A DNA stretch of 64,000 nt from Strobilurus pachycystidiatus (lineage: Eukaryota > Basidiomycota > Agaricomycetes > Agaricales > Physalacriaceae), in the NCBI GenBank assembly GCA_019915135.1, contig JAHLMK010000001.1:3534001-3598000 (forward strand), given 5' to 3'. Of this stretch, positions 9,862 through 19,328 are shown piece by piece. The stretch's first letter is position 1, and the number at the start of each line of letters is the position of its first letter. Below the pieces are notes generated by a model. The model made no database searches. It was not told the origin of the DNA and saw only the letters and a list, made by a program, of their open reading frames with translations. Made by a program: the position numbers and the translations under genes.

Positions 9862-11391
9862 ATGGCCCTCGCCGAATACGATACCTCAAAGGAAAACGCC
9901 GCCCGCGGCTATTATAGCTGGACTGATACTCTGGCGGCTGTCCACTACGGACCTGGATCTCTCAGTACTGCTCTCCCCAAACTCTTCGCGACTTTGGGCA
10001 CCAAGAAGGCCTTGATCGTGACAGGAAAGAGTCTCTTCACCAAGGTGAACAAATTGCTCTTTTACGCGGCGTAGTATTGACCCGCCTATAGACAGACGTC
10101 GTTGCAAAGGTTGAGGCCGTTCTTAAGGATATTGGCGGATACGGCGCGACCTTTTATGACATTGGCGAGCACGCCCCAATCGAGGATATCCGCCGTGGCA
10201 TCAAAACCTTCCAGGAGAACCAGTGCGACGTGATTGTCTCGGTGGGCGGAGGATCGCCTGTCGACGCGTCGAAAGCCATTCTCTACAACATCCAGAAGGA
10301 AACTGGTGGCCCAACATTGCGTCAGATCGCGATTCCGACGACGTTAAGCGCGGCAGAGTATACGGTCTGTTGGGTGTACCCTGTCTTGCGTCCTGAAATC
10401 CTGATCTTTGTGGAGATTGACGCAGGTTTCACGGATGATTCGGGTCAGAAGGTCTTAGTTGGCTCTGATGAATTGGCGCCCTCTGGTATCATTCTGGATG
10501 CCGAGTTGACTCTGGCTACTCCCGAACGCCTGTGGTAGGAGGACAATGATACTCGTCCAAGTCTGCCGCATTCATAGCGATTTCTAGGCTGTCCACCGGC
10601 ATGCGCGCTCTTGATCACGCAGTTGGTATGCTTCCAAGCTGCATGTGCTTGATCATTGAACCTGACCGACTTTCCAGAGAATCTCTACCGCCCAGAGGTT
10701 TCTCATCCCGTAAAGACCCTTTGTTACGCTGCTATTGCCGACCTCTTTAGGTATCTTCCAGCGTCAAAGTCAGACCCGGAAAACGTGGCAATCAGACAGA
10801 GACTGCAACTCGCTTCATGGCAGAGCTTGTGGCCAATGAAGTTGGAAAAGCACAGGTTTGTGCTCGCATCCACGGTCAGGGGAGACTCGCATACTCATCA
10901 GCTGTAAACAGTGCTCTGGGACTCTCTCATGCTCTTGGTCACAAACTTGGAGCTACCTATGGTATTCCCCATGGAATCACGTCGGTAAGCGCATCGTAGA
11001 TTGAGATACTAGTTTACACAACTCAATGCGTTGCCAGTGTCTCACCCTCGCACCGGTTGTCGCGCTCCAGGTGGAGATACAGTCCGAAGAGCATAAGGAG
11101 GCCTTAGCCTTGGCTATCTACCACCTCCACCGCGAGTCCACTGGCTCTGTAGATGGTGATATTCAGCTGTTGTCCACTCTCATCAAAGAGTCAGTTGTGT
11201 CTTCCCTGCATTCATCCAGCCCTCTTGACCTTATACTTCTCCTCAGACTTGTCATTGAACTGGGGCTGAACACGACCCTCACCGAGCACAAGGTTCCTTC
11301 GGAGGACCTGCCCAAGATTGCTCGCAAGCTGGCCGGAGAAGACGATGAGATGCATGCCAAGGTGACTGCGCTATTGCAAGGGTTGCAGTGA
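9862..11391 (+). CDS. iron-containing alcohol dehydrogenase / maleylacetate reductase family
   Basis: Model join(9862..10044,10092..10368,10426..10534,10588..10625,10678..10855,10912..10984,11038..11189,11247..11391), 384 residues. It has the nucleotide-binding GGGSPVDASKA, IPTTLSAAEYT, the metal-ligand region LSTGMRALDHAVE and HALGHKLGATYGIPHGITS, whose His residues are the usual ligands in this fold. The family reduces ketones or aldehydes, or maleylacetate in aromatic catabolism, with NAD(P)H in the cytosol. The LSTGMRALDHAVE and HALGH spacing fits the maleylacetate reductase branch, but substrate cannot be decided. The third exon junction uses a weak GTTGGG donor and is the least certain point. 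Confidence 0.88.
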
Positions 11392-11576
11392 AGAAGAGTG
11401 AAAAGCAGAATAGAATTGAAGCACGCATATTACAATACATATGCGATAATTTGTATAAGTCACTTTGAAGAACAAGTGACATGTAACAAGTAGTTCAGTT
11501 GTCCGTATGTGGTCCTGATCAGTCCGAGAATGAAGAAACTTGAATTCCATACGCCCAGTGGAGTAGCAAGACGACG

Positions 11577-13643
11577 CTACGTTCTCCTTAAATCCACCGC
11601 CTTTGCCATCTCTTTATAAGGCGTATGCGGAAACGCATCATGGCGCTGTTTGTCCTCAGTCATGTCCAGGGAGACTCGTTCGACGACGACATCAACATTG
11701 ACCTTGACGGGAGCCAGGACCTGCGGCTCGTATCCGAACGGCAAAGCACCCTCGGGTCTGGCGAGGATTTGCCATTCGAGGCCCGCCTCCTCGTCGTGGG
11801 GTATGACCTTGACTCCTTTGGGCGTCTTGAGGGCGCTCCACGCGCGAATGAAGTCCTGTGCATCAAGGTCAGCCGAAACATCAACTCGGAAGTCTGCAAC
11901 TGACCATTCGCACGCCCATGATGTATGCGACAGACATAGGCACTGTCGAGAAGATATGAGAGCTGAACCATCGGAGATAGGCGAAGAGAAGCGCACTCAG
12001 CGTGAGGACCAGATTCCAGCCGGCCGTGTTCTGTTGAGACGAGGTAGCAGCGCAACTGATCACCATGCTGTTGAACGCTTAGTAGACACTCAATGCTCAG
12101 TAAAGAGGCAGACCTAAGACCCAGGATTGCCGAAGCGACAGAAACCGAGTTCCGACGTATGAAGTCCTTCCAGGATACCCTGTCGCGTTCAACGGCGTTC
12201 TCGTCGAGGTACTTCTTGGTGGCATGGAAATGATGATGCGTGATGTAGGCATTCCAGCCTATGATACGACGACGACTGTTAGTCGTCAGTATATGGATGT
12301 GGCGGTAGTCAAGTGCACCTGAGAAGCCCATACTAACCAAACCTATCAAGACGGAGAACAGGAAGCTAATTGTGGCACTGTGCGTCGAACATGATCAGGT
12401 AGATTGAGAGCAGAGTGATGTACAGTGCTCACGGCTCCAGCCCTTCCACCTCTTCAGAGGGCCTGATATGACAGAACATATCCGTCGGGTCTCGCTCCGC
12501 AAGATCAGGATGTGAGAACCCGATCTGGTATAAGTATATTCAAATCACCCTCGGAGGTGGGACAGAGAAAAGAAGACGCACACGTGCAATCCAGACAAAG
12601 GTAGCTGTAAAGACAAGAGCGGGAAACATCAAGATCTATTGCGTGATATCAGTCAAGGTGTCGCCGCGCCCAAGAGAAGGGAAACAGACAAACACAGACG
12701 AGTGTGGGGGTACTGATGTCTGGCTTGTCACCCCGAACGGCAACATTGACTAGCTTGACAAAGAGCTAACGATAGCTGTAAGCTCAACAGATTGATTCCA
12801 GAGGGTACATGGATCTAGCTGACCTCAAGGATCAATCCCAGAGACGTAGCCGCCACGCTGTCCGCCACATCAGGTATGATCCTATCTGACAACTACACGA
12901 TGGACTCACAGAATGTTCGAAGCGTAGATGAAGGATGCCTGTATGACACAGAACGCCGCGCTCGGCTGTGGGCCCCATTGCCTTCCCAGCAGGACGATGT
13001 ACGCGAGCGTCCAGATAATTGCGCTCCCGACGAAGGAGTACCATGGTAGTGACCGCAAGACTTTCCGGGCTACGATGGCGGAAACAAAGACAAATAGAAG
13101 AAGCGAGAAGGAGAGAACTTGGGCAACGTCGAAAAGAACGATGAGAATGGAGTGCCAAGATGTGGGACTGGCGTCGTTGACGTGCGCTGCAAGAGAGTCA
13201 GATTGTTAAGATCGGTGCCAGCGATCACCTCAACCAACTGAGCCAAAAGGCCACTATGATCAGGTCGACTGATCATACCGCTGGCGCTATATATACCTGC
13301 TGTTCCTGGACCATGACAATACCTCCTCCTTAAGGTTCAGCGTCCCGATGAACAGAAGTATACATAGGCAGCCCCCAACTCCCGGGACGGTTCCATTGTC
13401 CCGGTTCCAGAGTTGTAAGCCAAGGGCTCAATCCGCCCTTAGTGGGGATTGAACCGGTGACCCTCTTGGGACCTGATCATACTGTTAAGATCGGTGCCAG
13501 CGATCACCTCAACCAACTGAGCCAAAAGGCCACTATGATCAGGTCGACTGATCATACCGCTGGCGCTATATATACCTGCTGTTCCTGGACCATGACACAG
13601 ATGTCGTGACGCACTTCAAGAATATCTTACCTGAAGAAGCCAT
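11577..13643 (-). CDS. seven-TM receptor-like membrane protein
   Basis: Model complement(join(11577..11855,11905..12067,12114..12258,12334..12377,12433..12524,12582..12635,12700..12765,12824..12857,12910..13186,13631..13643)), 388 residues. The first coding exon is only 13 nt (MASS plus one base). Hydrophobic segments follow in GPCR-like spacing: WHSILIVLFDVAQVLSFSLL, WYSFVGSAIIWTLAYIVLL, FIYASNILVAATSLGLIL, TLILMFPALVFTATFVWIA, ISFLFSVLIGLV, SVSVASAILGLSMVISCAA and NLVLTLSALLFAYL. HPDLAERDPTDMFCHI is typical of the extracellular loop of uncharacterised basidiomycete 7TM proteins. Ligand and G-protein coupling are unknown. Intron 1 is 444 nt because a TRIM element lies in it; all other introns are 46-75 nt. 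Confidence 0.72.
13204..13318 (-). repeat. TRIM terminal repeat (3' copy in element orientation)
   Basis: 115 bp, identical by eye to 13483-13597. It contains a 9 bp-arm palindrome (TATGATCAG, GTCGA, CTGATCATA), a TATATATA run and an A-box-like TGGCTCAGTTGG on the minus strand. Confidence 0.85.
13445..13524 (-). promoter_or_regulatory. split Pol III-type A and B boxes in the TRIM
   Basis: On the minus strand TGGCTCAGTTGG (13524-13513, inside the terminal repeat) matches the tRNA A box and GGTTCAATCCC (13455-13445, in the interior) matches the B box. They are 57 nt apart, within the range used by tRNA genes. Flanking bases can form a partial acceptor stem (GGCCTTT against TAAGGGC), but the T stem is mostly unpaired. 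This is a tRNA-like promoter remnant, not a functional tRNA. Confidence 0.55.
13483..13597 (-). repeat. TRIM terminal repeat (5' copy in element orientation)
   Basis: Identical to the other 115 bp copy. It is followed on the minus strand by the interior that carries a B-box-like motif. Confidence 0.85.
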
Positions 13644-14689
13644 TGGAGTAAAACGCGGGGACCAGACCCTATAGTAGTCTCGTTGGAAAGCACCTTCTTA
13701 TGTATCATCCTGTATACGATGGGAGAAGATAGCCGCAGGAGGCTGCGAACAGTATCGCACATCCCGGGTTACTAGGATTCATGATTAACAATGGCCACTG
13801 CCGCATCAGTCGAGTTCGGCGCTTATCATGTCCTGATTCTTCTGCGAGATCTAGTTGACGAAGCTCGATATTATTGGCGATAGAGCAAGCCCTTGAGCAA
13901 GAGAAGACCGCATTCTGTAACGAGCGTCTCCCAATGTTGCAATGATTATCTTTCCATGGATTCGCGCGCAAGCGGCGCAGTAATGGACTTGCTGGCCTTG
14001 AGATGACGGCGCGTTACCACAAAGAGAATGTCACGACTGTATCGTCGTCCACCGTTACAGTGCCAACTACATTGCGAAGGCGCAACCAGGCGTGATGATC
14101 TTTTTCGAAGCGTCAATAGTAAACAATGGTGTCCCGAACAGCAGAGAGAGACACGGACATGGATCCACATTATCCTTGCGACAAGAAGAATCATTGACCT
14201 TTGAAATCAACCATTGATGAACGCGGATTGAAGTTTGCGAGTCTGGTCCCACGTTCAAGTTGATGAGACACATGTTTGTTCGTCATTTCATTGCACTGGT
14301 GACAGGAAAGCAATACTAGAATCCAACAGACGATTCGCGATTCGGATTCTTGATCAGCGACTCGGAGTCGGCAAGGACATGATTGCAGATATCGCAGCGA
14401 CTCGGAGGGGAAAAGGGGGGACCGACAGGCACCAATCTTCGTCAGCGCCAAGTAAGTATAGACATGCGGGCAACTTGAAGTTGCTGAGGAAGTTCGTGAG
14501 TTAGACAAGCCCGACGCGCCTTGGTACCATGGTTGTGGACGTGAAGAGGCAAGAACGGAAGAGGACCGCCGGTGGTATGACCGGAAAGATCCGATAAAGA
14601 ACAACTCAAAATCGTAACCTGGTTTCTCGTCCTAGAGTACTACTTGTTTTCGTGACTTCCAAGGCTCGTTCTACGTTGAATCTTTCAAT
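13644..14689. other. intergenic, no gene seen
   Basis: About 1 kb upstream of the 7TM gene. Only short, unsupported ORFs on both strands; no repeats or RNA genes recognised. Confidence 0.5.
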
Positions 14690-14814
14690 TCGAGTCTTGA
14701 GCAATGATTAATGAGTCTTGACGGTTGAGCCCTCAGCCGGGTTGACCGTTGGAACTTGAGTCTTGAGTCTTAACTCTTGTCATTGAGTCCTGACTCTTGA
14801 CTCTTGAGTCTTGA
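14690..14814. repeat. degenerate TTGAGTC/TCTTGAC tandem tract
   Basis: Roughly a dozen variants of TTGAGTC or CTTGACT in a row, with interruptions. It directly abuts the MITE on its right, and a short continuation (GTCTTGACC) appears after that element. Confidence 0.6.
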
Positions 14815-15148
14815 CTAGGGTGGCGCAGTAAACCCTAGGTTTCAATACACCTAGGGTTTACTGCAGTTTTTAACGGTATTGATACGGTTTCGAAAGGTCG
14901 ACGAGTAGGTTTGGTAGTTTTGATACCGGCACGTGATGATTACACGTGACGGTCGCGGCGGCTGCTGGGAAAGCCTGAGACCAGCGACAAGAGGGCGGGG
15001 ATGGGGCGGGAGGGCGGCGCGCTCCTCACGTGTGCACATCACGTGCCGGTATCGAAACCGTTAGTAACGGTCTTGAAACCCGGGCCAAACTGGGGGTCAG
15101 TAAGTAACGGTTTCAAACCGATGGCCGAGGTTTACTGCGCCACCCTAG
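14815..15148. mobile_element. MITE with 20 bp perfect terminal inverted repeats
   Basis: Termini are CTAGGGTGGCGCAGTAAACC (14815-14834) and its exact reverse complement (15129-15148). Further inverted segments lie inside (ACCGGCACGTGAT against ATCACGTGCCGGT; AAACCCTAGGT against ACCTAGGGTTT), so the 334 bp unit can fold almost end to end. Candidate target duplications are TCTTGA on both sides or, if the ends are set inside, the dinucleotide TA. The TCTTGA assignment is weakened by the similar flanking repeats. No coding capacity. Confidence 0.8.
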
Positions 15149-15206
15149 TCTTGACCAAAGCCATGAGTCCCATGACCCAAAGGACTGAGTGGCAAAATGT
15201 TTGGCT

Positions 15207-15300
15207 TCCGATACGGGGAATCGAACCCCGAGCTGCCGCGACCACTTCACAGATGATGTTTAATGAAAGGCGGCAATGTTAGCCGTTACACCATATCGGA
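15207..15300 (-). tRNA. tRNA-Glu(TTC) with a 23 nt intron
   Basis: The acceptor TCCGATA pairs perfectly with TATCGGA. The anticodon loop CTTTCA carries TTC, stem GCCGC pairs with GCGGC, and the T arm is CGGGG-TTCGATT-CCCCG. A 23 nt intron sits at the canonical 37/38 position and contains GAA, complementary to the anticodon. The B box GGTTCGATTCC is perfect. A TTTT terminator follows at 15197-15194 on the minus strand. Confidence 0.93.
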
Positions 15301-15655
15301 TGTGCGTGATGTTTATTAGTAAAGTAACCTCAGACTGGATGGCCAGAACATACTGACCGTCGATATTGCTCATATTCAAGTTCCAGCCCCCAGCTCACAC
15401 GGACTCTTGCGTATAGGAACGCTTCTAGTAATCTTCAAGTATGATTGTCTGCTTCACCTGTAGCAATCGGCACGAGAGTTATGTTAGGGGCTTGATAAAT
15501 GCGCCGCAACAACTATGGTCTATTTTCCGATTCGCATTGTACACATAACAGCTTGTTCCATTCATGAGATTGAGAACTGAAGGGTATTTGCATGGTATTA
15601 CAAGGCTATGTACACAACCACAGAACGAGAGAGAAAGTACACCTTTATGATGCCT
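15301..15655. other. intergenic, no gene seen
   Basis: No ORF, repeat or RNA gene is supported between the tRNA 5' end and the 3' end of the small membrane-protein gene. Confidence 0.5.
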
Positions 15656-16528
15656 TTACGCCACACACTCACGGGTTTCCGCTCTTCCGACTTGCCCTGA
15701 CCAAATTCCAGTTGCGCGTCTTTTCAGAGACGGTCGTAAATGGTCGAGATGAGGGGCCAACGAATATGAAGGCCTGCATAATGCAGTGAGTATAGGGGTG
15801 TAGTCGGTTGGTCCAATTTCGACGGGAGAGGTGAGCTTGGTGGTGCCAGTGATAGCGGAGGTGGTGGATGTGAGCGTATCACCACACGCATTCACAAAAC
15901 TGTCCGAACAACGGCGCGTGAATTTTGCGGCTTTGCTTGGGAATCGCGTGGGGGAAATAGTGTACATATTATCGGAGTCGTTCGATCCAATTTCGATGGG
16001 GAAGATGGTCTTGCTGGTAGTCTCGGTGACATCACTGTCAACAAGGGTAGACGACGTGGGTCTATCACGACGCGCATGCACAAAGCCGTCCGAAAGGCGA
16101 CGGCTGAACTTTGCGACTTTGATGAACGGTCGTGCCATTGCTGGATAGAGAGTCAGTCGATGGTAGCGCCTGACGTGGGTGGAAGTTAATTACCAGGGGA
16201 CCCCTTCTTGTAATATTCCGTATTGGATTCAACAGCCTCTGCCTGCTTGAGGGTTGGCTTAGATTGTTCGACGACCGTCGCATCAAAATCAGTGGATCGC
16301 ACTTCAGGGGATTGGGATTTTCGAAGTGGCATTCGCGGCAGCGAAGGCTTCGAGGGGATGAAGTAGTCGACAGTCAGGATGCAGATGCTCTGTCAGGTAC
16401 ATCAGACAGGCAGTCACTTAGCCAGACGGAGTACGCACCAAATAAGAAGCACCGTAAGCATGTAGACTGCTCAGGATAAGAGTGAAGTACGAGGGGGTAG
16501 TGCTGCTGAAAGTTTCAACGGCCGACAT
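15656..16528 (-). CDS. single-pass membrane protein with a duplicated C-terminal module
   Basis: Model complement(join(15656..16140,16194..16389,16439..16528)), 256 residues, introns of 53 and 49 nt. One hydrophobic stretch near residues 14-41 (YFTLILSSLHAYGASYLSIC) is followed by a basic, Ser/Lys-rich region. Two copies of a module of about 50 residues then follow: KVAKFSRRLSDGFVHA ... FPIEIG and KAAKFTRRCSDSFVNA ... SPVEIG. A TATA box lies about 50 nt before the ATG. I do not recognise a family. The duplicated RR-S-D-FV element could be a docking motif, but that is a guess. Confidence 0.55.
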
Positions 16529-16576
16529 GATGATGGCGTTGTCGAAGTTGGTAGAGAACTTCCGCTCAAGTCGAGG

Positions 16577-16587
16577 CCTTTTATATC
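16577..16587 (-). promoter_or_regulatory. TATA box of the small membrane-protein gene
   Basis: GATATAAAAGG on the minus strand, about 50 nt upstream of the ATG at 16528. This leaves room for a start site about 30 nt downstream and a short leader. The match is good for a fungal TATA promoter. Confidence 0.5.
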
Positions 16588-17598
16588 TTGTTAGTAGGAG
16601 CCTCTTCAATGACATCGTGCTAGACATAGCTCCTTCCCGCTCGACGAAACGGAAGAGGGGTACTTGTGCGATCCGATCATTGGACAAGTAATCATACGCC
16701 CTGTTGCTGCTAAGAGTCAAGCAATGGATTACGAATACTCGCCTTTGAAGGTACCTGTGGTTGTGGTTCGTCGGGAAACCAAATCGGGCGTACGCGTTCC
16801 CGACATGAGAGAAACGAGAGGAAAACAACGGGAGAACGAGAACCTAGTGAAGATCGATGATCGCCCTATCGTACGTACCCCAGCTTCGGCCCCACAGGCT
16901 GTGTAATCCTAGACACCGGGGAGGAGACCCTGTTCGGAGATGTGGCGCAGCGAATAGATTATTAGTCGGTGTTGTACAGTAATAGTCATCGTCTTCATTT
17001 TCCAGCGCGTCAATGGCAAAGTCCGATGAGAACAAATTGGACACACATACCACTACTGTAGGCCTCGCCACAAACTTATCCCATGTGCTCTTTCACTACG
17101 CACGCTGAGACTCTTCGTCAATCAACGATACGCCATTGAAGGAGACGCATGCACGTACCAAAGCTCGAGCTACGAATACACAGACCTCGCCCCTTTGACC
17201 ACATCTCCTTTGTTCATCTCATGGGAGCAGCCCAGAAGCAGCCGTTCTAGGCCGCCACCATTACCAACAAGGCGTTGCCGCCACGCAGCCGTCTATTTCC
17301 GCTGTAATCATCGTCATCGCGGATGCGACTCGGTGAACATCATCCCTAGGTACTTAGTGGCAGTCAGTGGCTTCGGAGCATTGGACCAAATATCGCGCTA
17401 GACGTTGAGCTCTATGCGACCGCCATCGGTGATGAGAGTCGGTGATGAACCACTGGTTTGAGTCAACCGTGATCGAAGCTCGGACCGACAGCTAATTTTC
17501 GGCAAATCACAGCAAAGTTGCTTGTCCAATGTCCCATCCGTTCAAGTACTTACTATTCATTGTATCAACAACCCCAATTAATACTACTGTAAACCGCT
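16588..17598. other. intergenic, no convincing gene
   Basis: Short open frames exist on both strands (for example 17071-16844 minus) but none shows a domain, codon pattern or splice structure that I can support. Confidence 0.45.
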
Positions 17599-19189
17599 CT
17601 AAAGAAGTTTGGGCCAACCCGCGTCGCGAACTTTCTTGACGATGCGCTTCACTTCTTGGCAGCGAGCACGAGTGGTGACAAGAAGGGTGTCGGGCATGTC
17701 AACGATAACCAGATCGTCAACACCGAGGCAGGAAATGAGTCGACCAGAACCTGGCACAACGATACCTCCGTAAACCTGCTCGGTAAGGACTGTAGACGAG
17801 TTAGTGACCGGGAAGACTTTCAAAGCAACCGAGTACGTACCAAGGCTGCTATCGCCCAGAATGCGGGGTTGATTCTGTTCGGCGGGCAAGAGATCTGAGA
17901 GCGAAGAGAAGTCACCAACATCATCCCAACCGAAGGTGGCCGGAACGACGGCAACTTTCTTGTCTGCAGCTGCAGGCTCAGCAACAGCGTTATCAATGGG
18001 GATCTTCTCAAGTTTTGGCCAGACCTCAGCCAGAACCCTCTCGCGCTCTTGCACATTGTCCCAGGCTTTGCCAATCTTTGACAACCCAGCAGCCATCTCC
18101 GGCTTGTATTGCTTCAGCAGGTCCAAGAGAACAGAAGCCTTGGTAACGAACATTCCCGCGTTCCAGCGGTACATTCCAGTGGCGATGTAGCTGGCTGCGG
18201 TCCTTGCATCGGGCTTCTCTTTGAAACTGTCTACCATGCGCGCATTGGGGGTCTCCGAGTAGCCAAGCTTGTCACCAAGGCGGATATATCCAAAGCCGGT
18301 AGAAGGATGGGCGGGGGCGATACCGATGGTGACGAGGAACCCCTTCTTCGCTACATCAACCGCTTCCGCAACTGCTGCGAGAAACGCGTCGTCTCCGGAA
18401 ATCATGTGGTCCGCAGCGAAGGAGCCGATGATGGCGTCGGGGTCGCGTTCAGCGAGAACAGCTGCAGCGAGGCCGATGGCAGCCATGGAGTCTTTGGGAC
18501 CAGGTTCGCAGAAGATGTTACCTAATGAGAGGTCTGGCAGCTGGTCGCATATCGTCTTTACGTGACTGGGACCGGCGACAACGGTGGTGCGGGACGGAGA
18601 GGAGAGGGGAATGAGGCGGTCCCATGTGGCTTGGATGAGAGATCGTCCCTTCAAGGTGAGGTCGAGAAGAAATTTAGGGTGGTTCTCGCGCGACAGAGGC
18701 CAGAGACGAGTACCAGCACCACCAGCGGGAATGACCACGTAGAAACCAGGAATTTCTTTGGTTCTGGAAGTGGAGAGGGTGAATGTGGACAGGAAGTTGT
18801 CGCCGAGAGGCGATGGGTTGTGGTATGCCGGCTGAGATGGAAACGCGGGGATGGTCACTGGGAATCCAGGCGAAAGGAACGGGGATTTTGACCGCAGTTG
18901 AGGGCTGGGAGGAGCAGCCGGTGTCATGAAGCCAGGAGTGCGAGAACCGTGGCCGTAAAAATACCCGCTGTTGTCACGAACCTGCTGTTCAAGGCTAGCG
19001 TTGGACAGTCTCAGTTCCGCCACCTCTTGCTTCAAATCCTCGACGTCTTGTTGCTACCAAACGTAAGGCTAATCATGGAGAAAGCGGAAAGTGGCTTTTA
19101 CTTACCGATTTATGCATGAGTGAGAGAATGCTCTGGAACATTTCGCTGACGGAGGCCTCCCCATCGGCAGTTTTGGCACCAGAGCTCAT
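17599..19189 (-). CDS. bacterial-type (ManC) mannose-1-phosphate guanylyltransferase
   Basis: Model complement(join(17599..17789,17841..19053,19106..19189)), 495 residues; the 51 nt second intron is in frame and stop-free. About 130 N-terminal residues form a coiled coil (QQDVEDLKQEVAELRLSN) and a Pro/Ser-rich linker. The nucleotidyltransferase follows: IPAGGAGTRLWPLSR signature, FCEPGPKDSMAAIG, FAADHMI, GFGYIRLG, FKEKPD and WNAGMF, ending with LGVDDLVIVDMPDTLLV. It would convert mannose-1-phosphate and GTP to GDP-mannose. The catalytic part matches bacterial ManC/GMP enzymes rather than the shorter eukaryotic PSA1/MPG1 type, and there is no isomerase domain. It is divergent from the lipid kinase gene, with 139 bp between the ATGs. 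Confidence 0.88.
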
Positions 19190-19328
19190 TGCGGGCTAGA
19201 AGAAGGAGAGGGTTCAAGGAGTGGATGAATGTTAGTGGCAGCCACGTTCGCCACTAGCGGCAATGTCTCTGCTCCGCGTCCATCTGATCGATCAACTCAA
19301 TCCCAGGTTACCCGGTTACCATCATAAC

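Larger units (their letters stand above)
13204..13597 (-). mobile_element. TRIM-like miniature LTR element inside an intron
   Basis: Two 115 bp direct repeats (13204-13318 and 13483-13597) appear identical, begin TGT and end ACA, and flank a 164 bp non-coding interior. The whole is bordered by a 5 bp target duplication CAGAT (13199-13203 and 13598-13602). On the minus strand a purine-rich tract (AAGGAGGAGG) precedes the 3' repeat. There is no coding capacity. Size, ends, duplication and purine tract fit a terminal-repeat retrotransposon in miniature. A classic tRNA-primer site after the 5' repeat was not recognised. Confidence 0.8.

Noticed and set aside
13235..13255. GGCCTTTTGGCT in the TRIM resembles the 5' stem of U2 snRNA
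   Set aside because: Similarity stops after 12 bases and the flanks match a tRNA A box instead.
13420..13530. Complete tRNA gene inside the TRIM
   Set aside because: A and B boxes fit, but the T stem pairs at only two of five positions and the acceptor is imperfect.
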